Counted from the first letter of the stretch, positions 1 to 10,597 are shown. The stretch: 23,222 bases of DNA from Heterobasidion occidentale (GCA_039111635.1 JBCAQO010000151.1:1-23222), one strand, 5' to 3'. Notes: generated by a model not told the origin, from the letters alone. A program made the numbers and translations.

Positions 1-139
1 TGGCAAGATGTGTGCTGTTTCTTGAGAGTAGAAATTTTGAATCAAGGCAGAGTACGTGTGTCAGGTTCGACTGTCGAGTACCTGTTCCATCATCGACGAT
101 GGTCAAACCTCCACACTCTCCCTCCAGGAACAGAGCACG

Positions 140-427
140 CACCATCCGTTCGATGACATCCTTCGGTAACGCGTTGTGAAAGCTCGTACATGGCGCGGTG
201 GTACTCCATGTCTACCGCAACCTGCTCGCTAGTCTCGCTTGTGCAGGACGGCAAATGCAGAGCGAACTTCGACTTCGCCATTCTCAGACCGCGTCCCGAT
301 GAGAGTTCCGATGACACGTTCTTGAGTATCAGTGCGGCGAAGATAGTGGTCGAGGATGGAAAAAAAGGGCGACAGGGTGGATAGATACAGATGATGGGGT
401 GCGCCTGTCAGGTTCAAAATCTTCCAT
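140..427 (-). pseudogene. eIF3 subunit F (MPN-domain) 5' fragment, frame-broken
   Basis: Decayed copy of translation initiation factor eIF3f, the non-catalytic MPN-domain subunit of eIF3 in the cytoplasm. From the ATG at 427 the reverse strand reads [23 protein letters not shown] run of seven T (one too many) then shifts the frame; the next frame reads [20 protein letters not shown] and [12 protein letters not shown]. One extra A near 250 shifts it again into [20 protein letters not shown], and after SQRV a third shift gives PKDVI. These blocks match the N-terminal half of the MPN domain in order. The following GWYxTG block and the rest of the protein are absent, so the copy is truncated as well as shifted. 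It faces away from the NDUFB9-like copy at 832. Homopolymer sequencing error could explain one shift but not the truncation. Confidence 0.72.
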
Positions 428-831
428 GAGCAAAGATATAGACGCAATATACGATGAGATTGGGAGGGTCTGGAGCCAAATTGATATTGGAAGAGAAGTC
501 GTTGTGAGGCCCGTATGGCTCAGAAACCAGGGAGTCGCAGTGGTAGATAATGAAGGTAATAAGCAAAACATACGCAGTGGAAGTGGAGGGTGGACGGGGC
601 AGCCTGTAGGTGCAAAGCAGATGACGATGGACCGAGCGACATGTTTTTTCTTTGATACTGTCTTGAGATCTGAACTATCGTCGGAAAACACCTTCAGCGA
701 ACGGGTTTCAGCTTGGCTGCTTGGCCGGACTTGAAGGGACTGGCGGAGAGGACGAAAATCCAAAACGGATTATGTAATCAAGTTACGTTCAAGTTTCGGT
801 CAGCGTCGGACGACGTGCTCACCATCCAACC
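428..831. other. Intergenic DNA between divergent eIF3f and NDUFB9 copies
   Basis: About 400 bp between the two outward-facing start codons. Open frames exist on both strands but none resembles a known protein. It probably corresponds to the old shared promoter of the two genes. I see no clear TATA box or repeat. Confidence 0.4.
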
Positions 832-1450
832 ATGTCCACCCTCACCCTTTACCTCGGCCCACAGGCTCTACGTCAAGTCGCTTTACAAGCGGAAGCTGAA
901 GAATGAAATGGATTGGGTGGTGCGGTATGACTTGTTTAGGCGCGTGCTTTGAACATCAGAGCCGAGTTCGAGAAGAACCGGTGAGATCACTTCACTCTTC
1001 ACGTACCATTCAGAGGGCGAAGCGTGTCCTGTCTTACCGGAGAAGGAGGCGATGATATATAGAGCTAATGATACCCTCTGCAGGAATGTCCACGTCCCCC
1101 GTGCGCTTGCGAGCATCTTTAGAGAAGGCTGAGGCTGAGCTTGCAGAGAAGAGGCCTCCCGACCCATACATCCGTAAGCTATCCCATTCGCTGTCCACAC
1201 TGCTGGCTAAACTCAAATGTTGTCTAATTAAGCTTCCTTGTTCCCTGGTGGGACCAAGTGGTGCGTGCTGCAGTTTACAAACGTCATTCACCTTCACATG
1301 TTCACTGCCTCGCTCCCGCAGGGAACGCAACGCACCCGTTGGTATCCTACTCGAGCCATCTTCCCTGTGTGCCTATTGATGACGTATGCTTCTTGCAGCC
1401 CCCGCTGGGACCCATCTTCGACCACGAAGCGCACGATGCTCACACACTGA
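832..1450 (+). pseudogene. Complex I LYR subunit (NDUFB9/B22-like), five exons, frame-broken
   Basis: Decayed copy of the NDUFB9 (B22) accessory subunit of mitochondrial NADH:ubiquinone oxidoreductase, an LYR-motif protein. Exon 1 (832-980) encodes PFTSAHRLYVKSLYKRKLKN with the LYR-type LYVKSLYKR helix, then ALNIRAEFEKN. Exon 2 (1084-1173) gives NVHVPRALASIF and KAEAELAEKRPPDPYI. Exon 3 (1233-1260) gives SLFPGGTKW, exon 4 (1322-1337) ERNAP, exon 5 (1399 onward) PPLGPIFDHEAHDAH. This order and the HPDPY..FPGGTKWER..GPIFDH signature are those of the family. Donors and acceptors of all four introns fit. The coding frame is broken at least three times: an extra C just after the ATG, near 940, and near 1118. 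Conserved splice sites with broken frames suggest recent decay, or uncorrected indels in the assembly. Confidence 0.7.
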
Positions 1451-2679
1451 TTGCGCACCCTTTGTGGCTAATGTATACCGCATCATCCCGAATCTATCAC
1501 TCTGTTTTACAGCGACTTGTCCTCTCTGATTCTGGGGGAATGCAGAGAATATACTCATCAGTCAGGCCGATCTGAACATCTCTTTCTTTCCTCGGGTGCA
1601 TTGCAGACCCCAAATCTCTGAATTTTGGGCCGCAAGGGCAATGCATCTATCTATGTGCGCAGAGGAGTATCACAGCTAAAGCTCCAGTGCCTGTCTTGTA
1701 CAGTCATGCGCTGGCTTTCTCGCACCTTCTTGAACATGTGACAGCGTAGACGTTGTGCCATATCTGCGAGGCAATCTTTGACGCACAAGACATAAGATGT
1801 CGGTTCAAGGCCGTAAAACATACAAGATTCCTTTTTCAATCTCAGTCTTATTGCGCTGTCACCACATCATAGCTAACATCGGCAAGCAATCGCGGGGGGT
1901 TACTAGCTTTATGGTAACTGTGAGTACGGCCATTGACAATTCGAATCTTCATGTCCTAGTGTTGCATTCGACGTCACAATCCACATCGGCTGTACATGCA
2001 TCAAGCAGGATGATGCTCTTAGCTTGCGCAGATCGAAGTCATTTGGCGGCGAGAAGGTCAGGCTTTTCTGGCTCTGATTTTTGCGTGTATTTTTGCTGAG
2101 CGACTTCATCTTGCCAGCCATGAAACCAAGATATTGAGTAATCTTAATCTCTCCCCCTCCTCTGGCTGAGTTTTGACATGGGCCGCTTCTCCAGAAGTAA
2201 GTGGTACTTAGCTGCCTCAGCCTCTTCATCGACCCGCTTCCTCTAGCTAGAAGTCTCGAAGTGAAAGCAAACGCCTTGAGGTCAAGGAGCTGAAAACATC
2301 AAAGCTTATATAAATCCTTTTATTGTCGTATCAGGGTAACAGAACCCTATGTTCGACATTTCAAGTACAGATGAATCTTCCCGCTCCTTCCTACATGCCC
2401 AACCTCGCCTCCGAGCCGGCTCCGGTCGTGTGAATTTGAGGGTTGACATCAAAGCTTATTCACTGGTTCTATGGCAATCACTGTATCAACAGCTCCATGC
2501 CCTCTGGTCATGGGTCGCGTGTTTTTGACGGTCGGCCAAGGCCGATCCTACCGCGGCTGGGGAATGAGGCGGTCCTTTGCCTCCCGCCTTTGTTTGAAAC
2601 GCATACTGATTGCCTTCAATCTGTTAGGTGTCCTCGCGCGCTACCGCCAATACTTGATTCTTGACTGTTTGTTCAATAT
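1451..2679. other. Gene-free stretch
   Basis: About 1.2 kb with only short, unrelated open frames on both strands. No recognisable protein, tRNA or repeat was found. The 12-bp string ACATCAAAGCTT occurs twice (about 2296 and 2448), too short to interpret. Confidence 0.35.
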
Positions 2680-2807
2680 AAGGGCAAGAATGCTGTATAC
2701 GGTAAATCGCAGCTGCTCTCTCCTCCTTACTATGCTCGCCTGACCATCTTCTGTTCTTAGCGGAACCCATCTTCGACCACACACCGCGCCACGCGGCAAA
2801 TCACTGA
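2680..2807 (+). pseudogene. NDUFB9-like C-terminal fragment
   Basis: A partial exon (2680-2701, KGKNAVY) and a last exon (2761-2807) joined by a good GT-AG intron (2702-2760) would read AVYAEPIFDHTPRHAANH followed by TGA. The EPIFDH block matches GPIFDHEAHDAH in the NDUFB9-like copy at 1399-1446, and the DNA match (ACCCATCTTCGACCAC, 16 bp) is direct. No upstream NDUFB9 exons are recognisable nearby, so this is at most a 3' relic or partial duplicate. The coding match is short and the call is tentative. Confidence 0.4.
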
Positions 2808-3435
2808 ATGCATCTTTCCGTAGCTGCTGATCATCGCGGTATCACGAATCCACCGCGTTTCGAAACTCATTGTCGCACTGAATTGACTTTTTCAGAATAC
2901 GTGGGAATCATTCTGTCAATTGCGTTCCGGCGTTCACCCGACTCGTCGCATACCTGCAGACGATCTGCCATATTGCTGTCAGGTCGGTCAAAACAGTATG
3001 TCCAAGTTCTCAATTGTGCTTGACACTCACAGCCGGGTGAGCCGCCGTCTGCACTGCCATAAATATGCATCATTGTTGGATGAATCAAAAGTCTATCGCC
3101 CTCTGGTGCAACTAGGTGCAGCCATCTTCCAAGTGCCAAGGTGATGATTCGCGTCTGACAGCGGCTTTTGAACACTTTCTCCTGCCGAACTGATCAGTAT
3201 AGAGGGCACAATGTTTTCACGATAGTTTCCATTTCATCTGCCCGCTCTCGCCTCGCTTTCATGTCCACTGGAGCTAACTTTACGCTTCCCAGTTCTTATC
3301 AAATCGCTCGTGAGTGGTCTCGCATAAGTGCTCTTTTATGATCGCCAGAGTGCTAAACCCGGACAACATTCGACAGTCGATATTGGCAAGCGATCGCGAG
3401 GGGGGGCTCTGGGTTTGCTTGCGTATGATTGCTGT
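2808..3435. other. Gene-free stretch
   Basis: About 630 bp with only short unrelated open frames. It may contain degraded 5' sequence of the DUF6533-type copy that follows, but I could not align any of it. Confidence 0.3.
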
Positions 3436-4911
3436 GGGTATCGAACGTTTGTCGATATACGTGGCCTTGCTACGTCGCGCCGTTGCTGATGACATCGAAA
3501 GTCATTAGCCTAGACAGAGAGGTCAGTTATCATATCAAACCGGAATTCAAACAGACGTTCATTAGTGTTTGTGCCTTCCAGATCGAGTTTATTTGGGGGC
3601 AGAAGAAAACCCGTCTTGGGTTTTGGCTCTCTACGTCTTCGTGTGTCCACCGCAAACGATCATGTCCCAGTCTCGAGAGCTGATGGATTCAGCAGCTTAG
3701 GTTTTTTCCAATCGTCTATTTAATCTGCGAAATCAGTAAGTATTTTCCTTGGTTTATGTCCTTTGCCTGTATGAATAATTGCGGCTGCAGTACCGTTTGC
3801 TCCGGGGGGATTGTTTCGCCAACGGTGAGTCCCTTCAAGCTGCTTTAGTGTGTCCGACTAACTTTCCTCCAGAGGTAAGTCTCGGAGCGGAAGCGATCGT
3901 TTTAACCATTTGCTCACACCGAGTCGCGTAGCTGCATCACTTATCTCACAGTTGATGACGCCGTAACACTTTTGGTTACCATTGTTATGCAAGTGCGTAT
4001 TTTCATCCTGATGCGTTAACGAGTGCTTATATGCGACCGTCTAGCTATCCTACAGATTCGGGTGAGGACACCTCTTATCCGCACTCAAAGTCCGGCGGCA
4101 GGGAGGCTGACACTCAAGCACTAGGTCCATGCTCTATACGCACAAAGCAGAAGCATCCTCATATTCCTCCTGTGCTGCTGTGCTGTCGAAGTTTGACCAT
4201 GTTGGTAGCAGCAGTCATAACCATGGAGCGCTTGTCTCGTGCGTCCTCATATCTTTCACCCCTAATCTAGTACTCAACGTTGCTTTGTGGGAACAGATCT
4301 TCCAATAATTTCAACAGCAACTGGTTGTTATTATTCAGGACTCTCCAGGCTTTCCGCGGTGTTCTGGATCCCGCCTCTTATTTTGAACTGGTATTATGTC
4401 TGCTTGTAGTATGGAAGGCTTGGGACGAGGAGATTCTGCATCGCTTCGGGCTCGGACCACACACCTCCGACGGAAGACCGCTTTTTACGACTCCTTACAT
4501 GGTGAAGTTGATTGCTCGTGACAGGTAAGAGCTCATCGCATGTGCCTATGATCCAGTTTCTGATATAACCTGTGCTATCGTAGCTTGAGGTACTTCTTGA
4601 CGTGAGCTTCGGCTCTCTTCCACGCAATCTGCTCATCCCTCATTTTCATTGACAGAATCTTCGTGGAACTCATGATCAGCACGGTCATATGGTCCCATTA
4701 CAAGTACTATATCAGTGTCATCATGCCGTGAGCTCGACTCCCGCCTTTGTGAGAGCACGCTGACCACCTCCAATTTTCCAGATGGGCCTGTGCACTGCCA
4801 TCAATCCTTGGGAGCCGCCTCTTCATCAACATGCGAGAAAGCGTGCTCAAGACAGGCGATCAGAATTCGTACGTCCTGGAGACGTTCCAGTTCGCAACGC
4901 GCCCCCCTTGA
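3436..4911 (+). pseudogene. DUF6533-type multi-pass membrane protein, frame-broken
   Basis: Decayed copy of the DUF6533 family, integral membrane proteins of unknown function greatly expanded in mushrooms. A first block VISLDRE joins across a GT-AG intron (about 3526-3587) to IEFIWGQKKTRLGFWL, the family hallmark (LTxxxEVxxIW). Downstream are hydrophobic blocks: VTLLVTIVMQVRIFILMR (about 3960-4018), SILIFLLCCCAVEV and TMLVAAVITMER (about 4150-4230), then RLSAVFWIPPLI. A missing T in the TTTT at 4380-4384 shifts the frame into FELVLCLLVVWKAWDEE. The 3' part is clean: exons ending at 4524, 4601 and 4727 splice in phase to LRYFLT, IFVELMISTVIWSHYK and WACALPSILGSRLFINMRES, ending at TGA 4909-4911. 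At least three frame breaks lie in the 5' two thirds. Confidence 0.6.
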
Positions 4912-5441
4912 GTCTGCAGATGCGCGCAGGGACCCAGAGCTTACTGCGGATGCCCTACATCCGCATATGACATCTGCAGCAGACGTCGAATTGGTGTGAG
5001 AAGGGCAATTTCGATGGATTCGAGCACTGGAGTTGTAATTTATGGAATGGACAGGGAAATACTTGTATGTGATGAGATATGCTATCGCGGATTCTAGTAT
5101 TGCGCCCATGGTGTATGGCCTTCGCCATTGTTCCTGACCTTTGAGCATGTTTCGGCCTGTTTCACGGCTGCTATAGGCTCATATGGATACCTGACATCAG
5201 TTAAAGAGGGTAGGATACTGTGATCCACCTAGTCTTGTCGAACGGAGAGTCGCATGTGCGATTCTGAGACCTTATACATTCATCTGGAGAAATAAAGGAA
5301 CAACAGGAAGGACCGCCTTGCACAGGCATGGCTATGCCCAGGACAAAGCCTTCTGAGAAGTCAGGATACAAGAAAATGCTCAGCAATTGAGAAAAAGAAC
5401 ACGAGCTGCTGCCTAAATTCGACAAATAAGCCCTGCGGAGC
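4912..5441. other. Gene-free stretch
   Basis: Intergenic DNA after the DUF6533-type copy. Long minus-strand frames here look like chance openings. Nothing recognisable. Confidence 0.3.
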
Positions 5442-5686
5442 TTACTTGAAGCAAGGCACAACGGCGCCCCTCTGACAACACACACCACTCTGAAAAAGCG
5501 GAGAAGGACCGTGCGCAGACAGCCGGGTATAAATACGAGCCCCCGATATGCATAATTCCTCATACTTACCTTGATGACACGGATCCCTTCAGGGACCTGG
5601 GTTCGTGGGCCGTGGGGACCTTCCATAGCACGGCGACCCTGTCCCCAGAGGGTGCCTGCGGTCTGTATGTGCTTCGGTGCATGCAT
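5442..5686 (-). CDS. Possible small two-exon protein, unidentified
   Basis: A minus-strand frame starts at ATG 5686 and runs to a clean donor (GTAAGT) at 5569. A 80-bp intron with TTTTTCAG acceptor joins it to a 48-bp last exon ending in TAA at 5442, giving about 54 residues (MHAPKHIQTAGTLWGQG... CCQRGAVVPCFK). The open frame extends upstream of the ATG (KARPARVAEAEQENIET), so this could instead be the 3' end of a larger gene. The splice pair is convincing but I do not recognise the protein. There is no neighbour to support it, and chance remains possible. Confidence 0.25.
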
Positions 5687-5758
5687 CGTCTCAATATTTT
5701 CCTGTTCCGCCTCGGCCACTCTGGCTGGGCGGGCCTTATTTTTATGCCCGACGCCGCT

Positions 5759-5774
5759 CTAACCCTAACCCTAC
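5759..5774. repeat. Short interstitial telomere-like tract (CTAACC)
   Basis: CTAACCCTAACCCTAC, about two and a half copies of the CCCTAA strand of the common fungal telomere repeat TTAGGG. It lies between the pseudogene-rich left part and the intact THOC3 gene. Such short tracts can arise by chance or mark double-strand-break repair. Confidence 0.45.
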
Positions 5775-6268
5775 TTTACTCTTCAATAAATAAGCTTTAC
5801 TAGCTATTGCTTTTGCATTTAGTTCTTTTCTTTTTTTTGAAATCAGAGTTTTATAGTAGCTTCAGGCCGCGTTGTGGCCTATGGTGCTACTCTCTCAAGT
5901 ACATGACAAACTCTCTAATCTAATTGGGACTGAGACATGGTGTGATGGTGTGCAGTGTGTGAGACATCTGGTACAGGAGAATAAGGGACAGGAAGCTGGT
6001 AGTGTTGCAAGCACATGAATGAGCCAGGATGTAAGTGGGTGATGGGTTTTGCTAAGGTGAGAAAGCCCTCCAAAGTGGTGTATTTACTCTCTAGAGACCG
6101 ATATAGTCTACAAATAAGCTACTTCCGGAGCAAAAAGCCGACAAATCCCCTGGTAATGTCTGTTCTCGAAACACAAATGATGTTTTGGCTACAATAGCTT
6201 TCACAACAGAGCTAAGATACACGGTGGATGAAACACGTCGCAAGCAAGGCGCGATTATGGTAGGTCTG
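5775..6268. other. Gene-free stretch, THOC3 3' flank
   Basis: About 490 bp, AT-richer than its surroundings (T-run near 5830). It holds the 3' flank and presumably the polyadenylation region of the minus-strand THOC3 gene. No other feature seen. Confidence 0.35.
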
Positions 6269-7785
6269 CTACATCCCGGGCCCAAAAAGACTGATGACTG
6301 CGACCGGGAGCGGGCCCCCTTCTCGCTGCTTGGTCTGCCCACAGTACGCGATGACGTATTTGGACGGATGCCAGGTGACGGTCGGCGACGATGCAAGGGC
6401 AGGGACCCTGTGCAGCGGTGCACTGGTCTCTGTCGCGCACTGAGAAAAAAAGTGAGGTGTGAGCGCCGCGTGCGGTCGAAAGAGAAAGAGGAAGGAAACG
6501 ACGGACGATGTCGATGTACGATCCCGTGTTCGCGATCGCGATGTATTCGCCGTCGTGCGAGAAGCTGAGCGCCGTGATGCCGTTCCTGGTGCGCAAGGCG
6601 AGGCGATCAGCTGTTGGGAGGAGAAGAGAGGGAGGGAGGGCGGGGCTGGGGCGGGACGTACTCGCAGCTGGTGATGGTGCGCGCGCAGATCCACTCGGAT
6701 AGATCGAACATATTCACGATGGAGTCGTGCCCCCCGGACGCGAGGTACCTACGGGCGATCAATACCGCGGCCACAGGGAACGAAAAATTTGTAGAGGCGC
6801 TCACCGCCCGCGTGGGTCGAGAGCGGCTGCTACGCATCCGCCGACGTGCGCTGCTGGGCTCTCGTAGAGGGTTAGGGAAGGGAAATCCATTATTCGTAAC
6901 GAGTGTTCTGAGTTGTGGGTGAGGATGATGCCGTCTCCCGTGTGGTTGAACATCGCAGTGGAGGCCGTGATCTGTCAAGATAAGGTGTAACGACATGTCC
7001 AGCGGCAGTGAGGCAGCAAAAGGCGGAAGACCACGCGCACCCTTCTTTCTCGGAACTTGCCCACTGGTCCTTGGCGTCGTCCCCCTGCTTTCCATACGTC
7101 ATGAAGAAGACCTGGTGGCCTGCCGAGACGTAGAGCAGCGACTTGCCATCGGGCGAGTAGTTTGTCTGGACCGGCGATACCTTCACAGTGCACTGTTGGA
7201 CATGTCGACTTTCTGCAGCAGAAAGGAATAAGCTCTCGACTTACAACAGACTGGGTGCGGAGAACGTACGGCGGGCGTCCCAGAACACTATTCGACGGTC
7301 CTTTTGGCTGGAGGAGCAGAAGAGCTCGGGGTGCGTGGGGTTGTACGAGACATAGTCGACGTCGTCGGAGTGCGCGCCTGAAAACAGAGAGGCGGAACGC
7401 ATCTCCATCTGTACCATCTGGGGTCAGTCATCGGCGAGACGTCACGGAGACCGGTGGGGGGACTTGCACTCTTCTCCGGCTGGAAGACGCGCACGATCTT
7501 GTCGATTCCTACGGCGGCCAGCTTCTTTCCGTCGCAGCTCCACGCGACGTGGGTCATGGCCTGGGGCGACGTGACGCGGACGTCTCGCGGGCGAAATGCG
7601 GAGAAGGTTGTGGTCTAGGAGCGATGCCGGCGTCATGGTCATGAGCTATGAAGGTGGGTCGAGAGCGGGCATACGTGGACGCCGCGAGCTGCGAAGGAGG
7701 TGTGCGGAGGGGGGGAGGGCTGGCGCTGGGGCGGAGGGATCTCCTCCTCGTCTTTGTAATTTTGTACGACGGCAGAGGCAGACAT
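6269..7785 (-). CDS. THO complex subunit 3 (TEX1/THOC3), WD40 protein
   Basis: WD40-repeat subunit of the THO/TREX complex, which couples transcription to mRNA packaging and nuclear export. Eight exons, all in phase: 7785-7675, 7614-7468, 7408-7270, 7212-7061, 6971-6805, 6748-6662, 6585-6507, 6439-6269, giving 350 residues, the usual length for the family. WD blades visible in order: THVAWSCDGKKLAAVGIDK, DYVSYNPTHPELFCSSSQKD followed by RIVFWDAR, VSPVQTNYSPDGKSLLYVSA, MFNHTGDGIILTHNSEHSL, YLASGGHDSIVNMFDLSE, GITALSFSHDGEYIAIANTG, VTWHPSKYVIAYCG. It ends VISLFGPGM. Introns 2 (7409-7467) and 4 (6972-7060) begin with GCAAGT, so they are GC-AG introns; no GT donor nearby keeps the frame. The gene is intact, unlike the broken copies to its left. 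Confidence 0.88.
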
Positions 7786-8416
7786 GGCGAGTGGCGGGAT
7801 GGGTGGTAACGATCTCGAGGAGTGGGGTCTGGTGGCGCAGAGAGGGACGGAGAGGCACGTGCTGGGAATTCGGCGGTGGAAGAGACGGGGTTCATCGGGA
7901 AATTGGCAGCGAAATGACATTCTTATATAAAGTAATATAAGCTATGTAATAACCATAATATATCCAATACTTTTACATCGTACGGGCAAGCCATACATGA
8001 GGCGGCACGGTTGGTAGATACCACAACATCCCTCAGGCTTCCCGAACTTCACAAAGAATATCAGATATGGGATTAGAAGGTGAAGATGAGCAGGAATGCA
8101 ACACCGATGACCTCTGGTAAGCAAAAGATTAAAGATAATGAAGTGACATATCAATCATACTTCTGGGTACACAGCACAAGTATCTAGTCAAGTAATGCCC
8201 GGTGATGTTGGTGAAACTCTCCATCAACAACAGGTTGACAGCAAATGTCAAGAAATGGAGGAAATATAGCCATGGTTCAAGGTTGATGCACATGCATCGG
8301 AGGGACAGCCCTCGAGACAGCCAACAAGAATGTTATGTGATTCAAAGTAGTACCAATCATTGTAATAGACGGCGGGATTTGCGAAGGCTATTATCTTTGT
8401 CAGACTGATGTTCTCG
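7786..8416. other. THOC3 upstream region and gene-free DNA
   Basis: Holds the 5' flank of THOC3, then AT-rich sequence. A minus-strand frame (8248-8430; NISLTKIIAFANPAVYYN) resembles text inside the adjacent 209-bp repeat (NVSLARIVGTGNSIVNY). There may be an old minus-strand gene here, but I cannot build it. Confidence 0.3.
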
Positions 8417-8834
8417 GCCAACACATGCAAGAATTTTAGATAAGATCAACCTACATCAGGGAGAAGGGTTTCGTAAAGGTCAATAAGAAAGCCGAATTGT
8501 CAGCAATAGAGCCTACCTTTATAATTAACGATGGAGTTGCCGGTGCCGACAATCCTTGCCAGACTGACGTTCACGGCCAACACATGCGAGAGTGACGATG
8601 TTTGTCCAGACTTGATCGCGCAACAGCCAATACATGCAAGAGTTTTACATAAGATCAACCTACATCAGGGAGAAGGGCTTCGCAAAGGTCAATAAGAAAG
8701 CCGAATTGTCAGCAACAAAGCCTACCTTTATAATTAACAATGGAGTTGCCGGTGCCGACAATCCTTGCCAGACTGACGTTCACGGCCAACACATGCGAGA
8801 GTGACAATGTTCGTCCAGACTTGATCGCGCAACA
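8417..8834. repeat. Tandem duplication of a 209-bp unit
   Basis: Copy 1 is 8417-8625 and copy 2 is 8626-8834, directly abutting and equal in length, differing at only about a dozen positions with no length change. A shorter partial match to the inner part (CAGACTGATGTTCTCGGCCAACACATGC-like, written here as two halves CAGACTGATGTT and CTCGGCCAACACATGC) lies just before copy 1 at 8401. On the minus strand each unit contains the frame VLAVNVSLARIVGTGNSIVN followed by a plausible GTAGGC donor and a TGATGTAG acceptor, so it could be an exon-intron duplication in a decayed gene. I do not recognise the protein. Confidence 0.85.
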
Positions 8835-9138
8835 TCAGCGCGATACTGAGTCTGAATGTGAGTAAAAATGAATCAGAAGCAAAATGATTGCGAAATGCAG
8901 TAAGAAAGCCGCACGATTGACTGCGATTATCAAGACCTGGACATATGATGGAGTCCGGTCAGGCTTGACACATTAATTGTTCAAATGATTAAGAAATAGC
9001 AACGTCTAGCGAGGATATCTACTATTGTAACTAATTATGATGATTGCAGAAGCTACTATCATTGGAAGGAAAGATATAGTCCCTTCTGCACACAAGATGA
9101 AGCGACAGATGATAGGCATTGATACCGTGAAAAGCATA
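8835..9138. other. Gene-free stretch, DUF6698 3' flank
   Basis: About 300 bp between the tandem duplication and the stop codon of the DUF6698 gene. No feature seen. Confidence 0.35.
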
Positions 9139-10597
9139 TTATACTGCCCGACGTCTAGTACGTTCCTCAACGGTAGGCTCCCTTGAGATAGGATCCTTCC
9201 TCGCCTCAGCCGCTTTTCTCTGAGCCCTTCTTTCTCTGATCTTGGCCAGCGCACTGTTGGTTGATGCTGCGGGGTGAGCTGAAGAAAAACTGGGAAAAAT
9301 CTGACTTCAAAGAATGTCAGAAAGGGTCGAAGATACTTTGAGATACGTACCAGTTCCACCATAATAATAGCGCGTCAACTTCCTCCTTTTCCTCCACATC
9401 CTCAAACAATTCCAATACACTATTGAAGAAACGCTCTGAGTCGGTGACAGTATCTGTTCGAGAAAATACAGCTGACGACGAGAGGGAAAATCGAGCCTAG
9501 AAAGGGGAATCAGAAGCAACATGCGAAGGGGTCTCTTAACAGCTACCTGCGTGGCAATGTAAGCGATCGATGCCGGTGTGACGCATTTCATACCGTGAAT
9601 CCGCGCGTTCCCAGACCTTGTGGCCCTCGCATCCTTTTCCACTGAACTTGGAGATGTAAACACGTGCTTATAGGCCTATGAACATCAGCATGCGAGTTCG
9701 TCGAAAGTACCAGATAGAAACATACTGAGACGAGCAGCTGGCTCTTGAAAAGCCCCTTCCATGGGTCATCAGAATCGTACCGATAACCAGCATATAGAAA
9801 AATGGGCCACTGGTCTCCTGGAATAAGCATTTCACCGTCTCGCAATTTCCGTTTGATACTGTTCGAGTGAGATGAACGGGAAAAAATGAGATTATTTGAT
9901 CTTACTCAGGATTCGACCAATCCAATCCTGCAGGGCAAAGCAGCGCTCCTGTCTGTTCATGGCGAAAGCCCCGATCTGATTTCATGTTACGGGAGAGTGG
10001 CGGAATAAGGGATTGGCCTCGAGGAGTGATCCAATCGAGGATAGGGCCTTTCATACTCTTTGTATCGTCCGATCTAGCGCTAGACACCCCTTTTTGAATC
10101 TGCCCTACCGTTAAATAGCCACACTCAAGGTGATGCGGTCACACTTACTAGTTCCCCTATGTGCATGATCTCCTCGTCAGAGCCTTCCTGTAGGCGCTCT
10201 TCAAGATGGGGGACCATCCGAAGTAATTCTTCATAAACCTTGTACTCCCGCCTCTGCCTATCAAACAATGAAACACGCAGTGCATGACAAGAATGATTGA
10301 TTCAGCGAGTTGGCCTTAGATAGGAACGGCTCACTCATATGTCAAGGACTCAGGCTCCTCAGCCAGCTCTCCCATTCTAAGAAGACCACGTGTGATTATA
10401 GACTGGACGTTGCAAAGAGCGTGTACAGTCCGTCCAAAATGACGACCGTGATGAACAAGCGGATCTGTGAGACACCTTGCGGAGGGTCAGAGGTCGCCCA
10501 GGCAGGCGAGGCAAAGTAGTGCTTACGGCCTTTTCCTGGGGCCTAGTTGAAGAGCACTAGGCTGACGTTTATCACCAAGAGAGTGGTCCTCAGGCAT
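9139..10597 (-). CDS. DUF6698 family protein
   Basis: Uncharacterised Agaricomycete family (DUF6698). Eight exons in phase: 10597-10527, 10475-10335, 10257-10149, 10099-9906, 9858-9726, 9675-9547, 9496-9351, 9304-9139, giving 362 residues. Introns are 46-77 bp. Family blocks in order: DPLVHHGRHFGRTVHALCNV, GLLRMGELAEEPESLTYE, RREYKVYEELLRMVPHLEER, GVSSARSDDTKSMKGPILDW, GDQWPIFLYAGYRYDSDDPW, VFTSPSSVEKDARATRSGN, MKCVTPASIAYIATQARFSL, FSRTDTVTDSERFFNSVLEL, EVDALLLWWNCQIFPSFSS. The C-terminus is basic (ALAKIRERRAQRKAAEARK, ending TRRRAV), suggesting nuclear or nucleic-acid association; that is inference. The first intron needs the acceptor GCAAG at 10476 to keep frame. It is divergent from the GRF/SIM gene across about 250 bp. 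Function unknown; intact. Confidence 0.82.

Noticed and set aside
1797..1830. Possible tRNA T-arm (GGTTCAAGGCC)
   Set aside because: No matching cloverleaf around it.
5201..5719. 172-residue minus-strand open frame taken as one protein
   Set aside because: It contains a clear GTAAGT...TTTTTCAG intron and has no ATG at its 5' end; only the spliced 54-residue form is kept, at low confidence.
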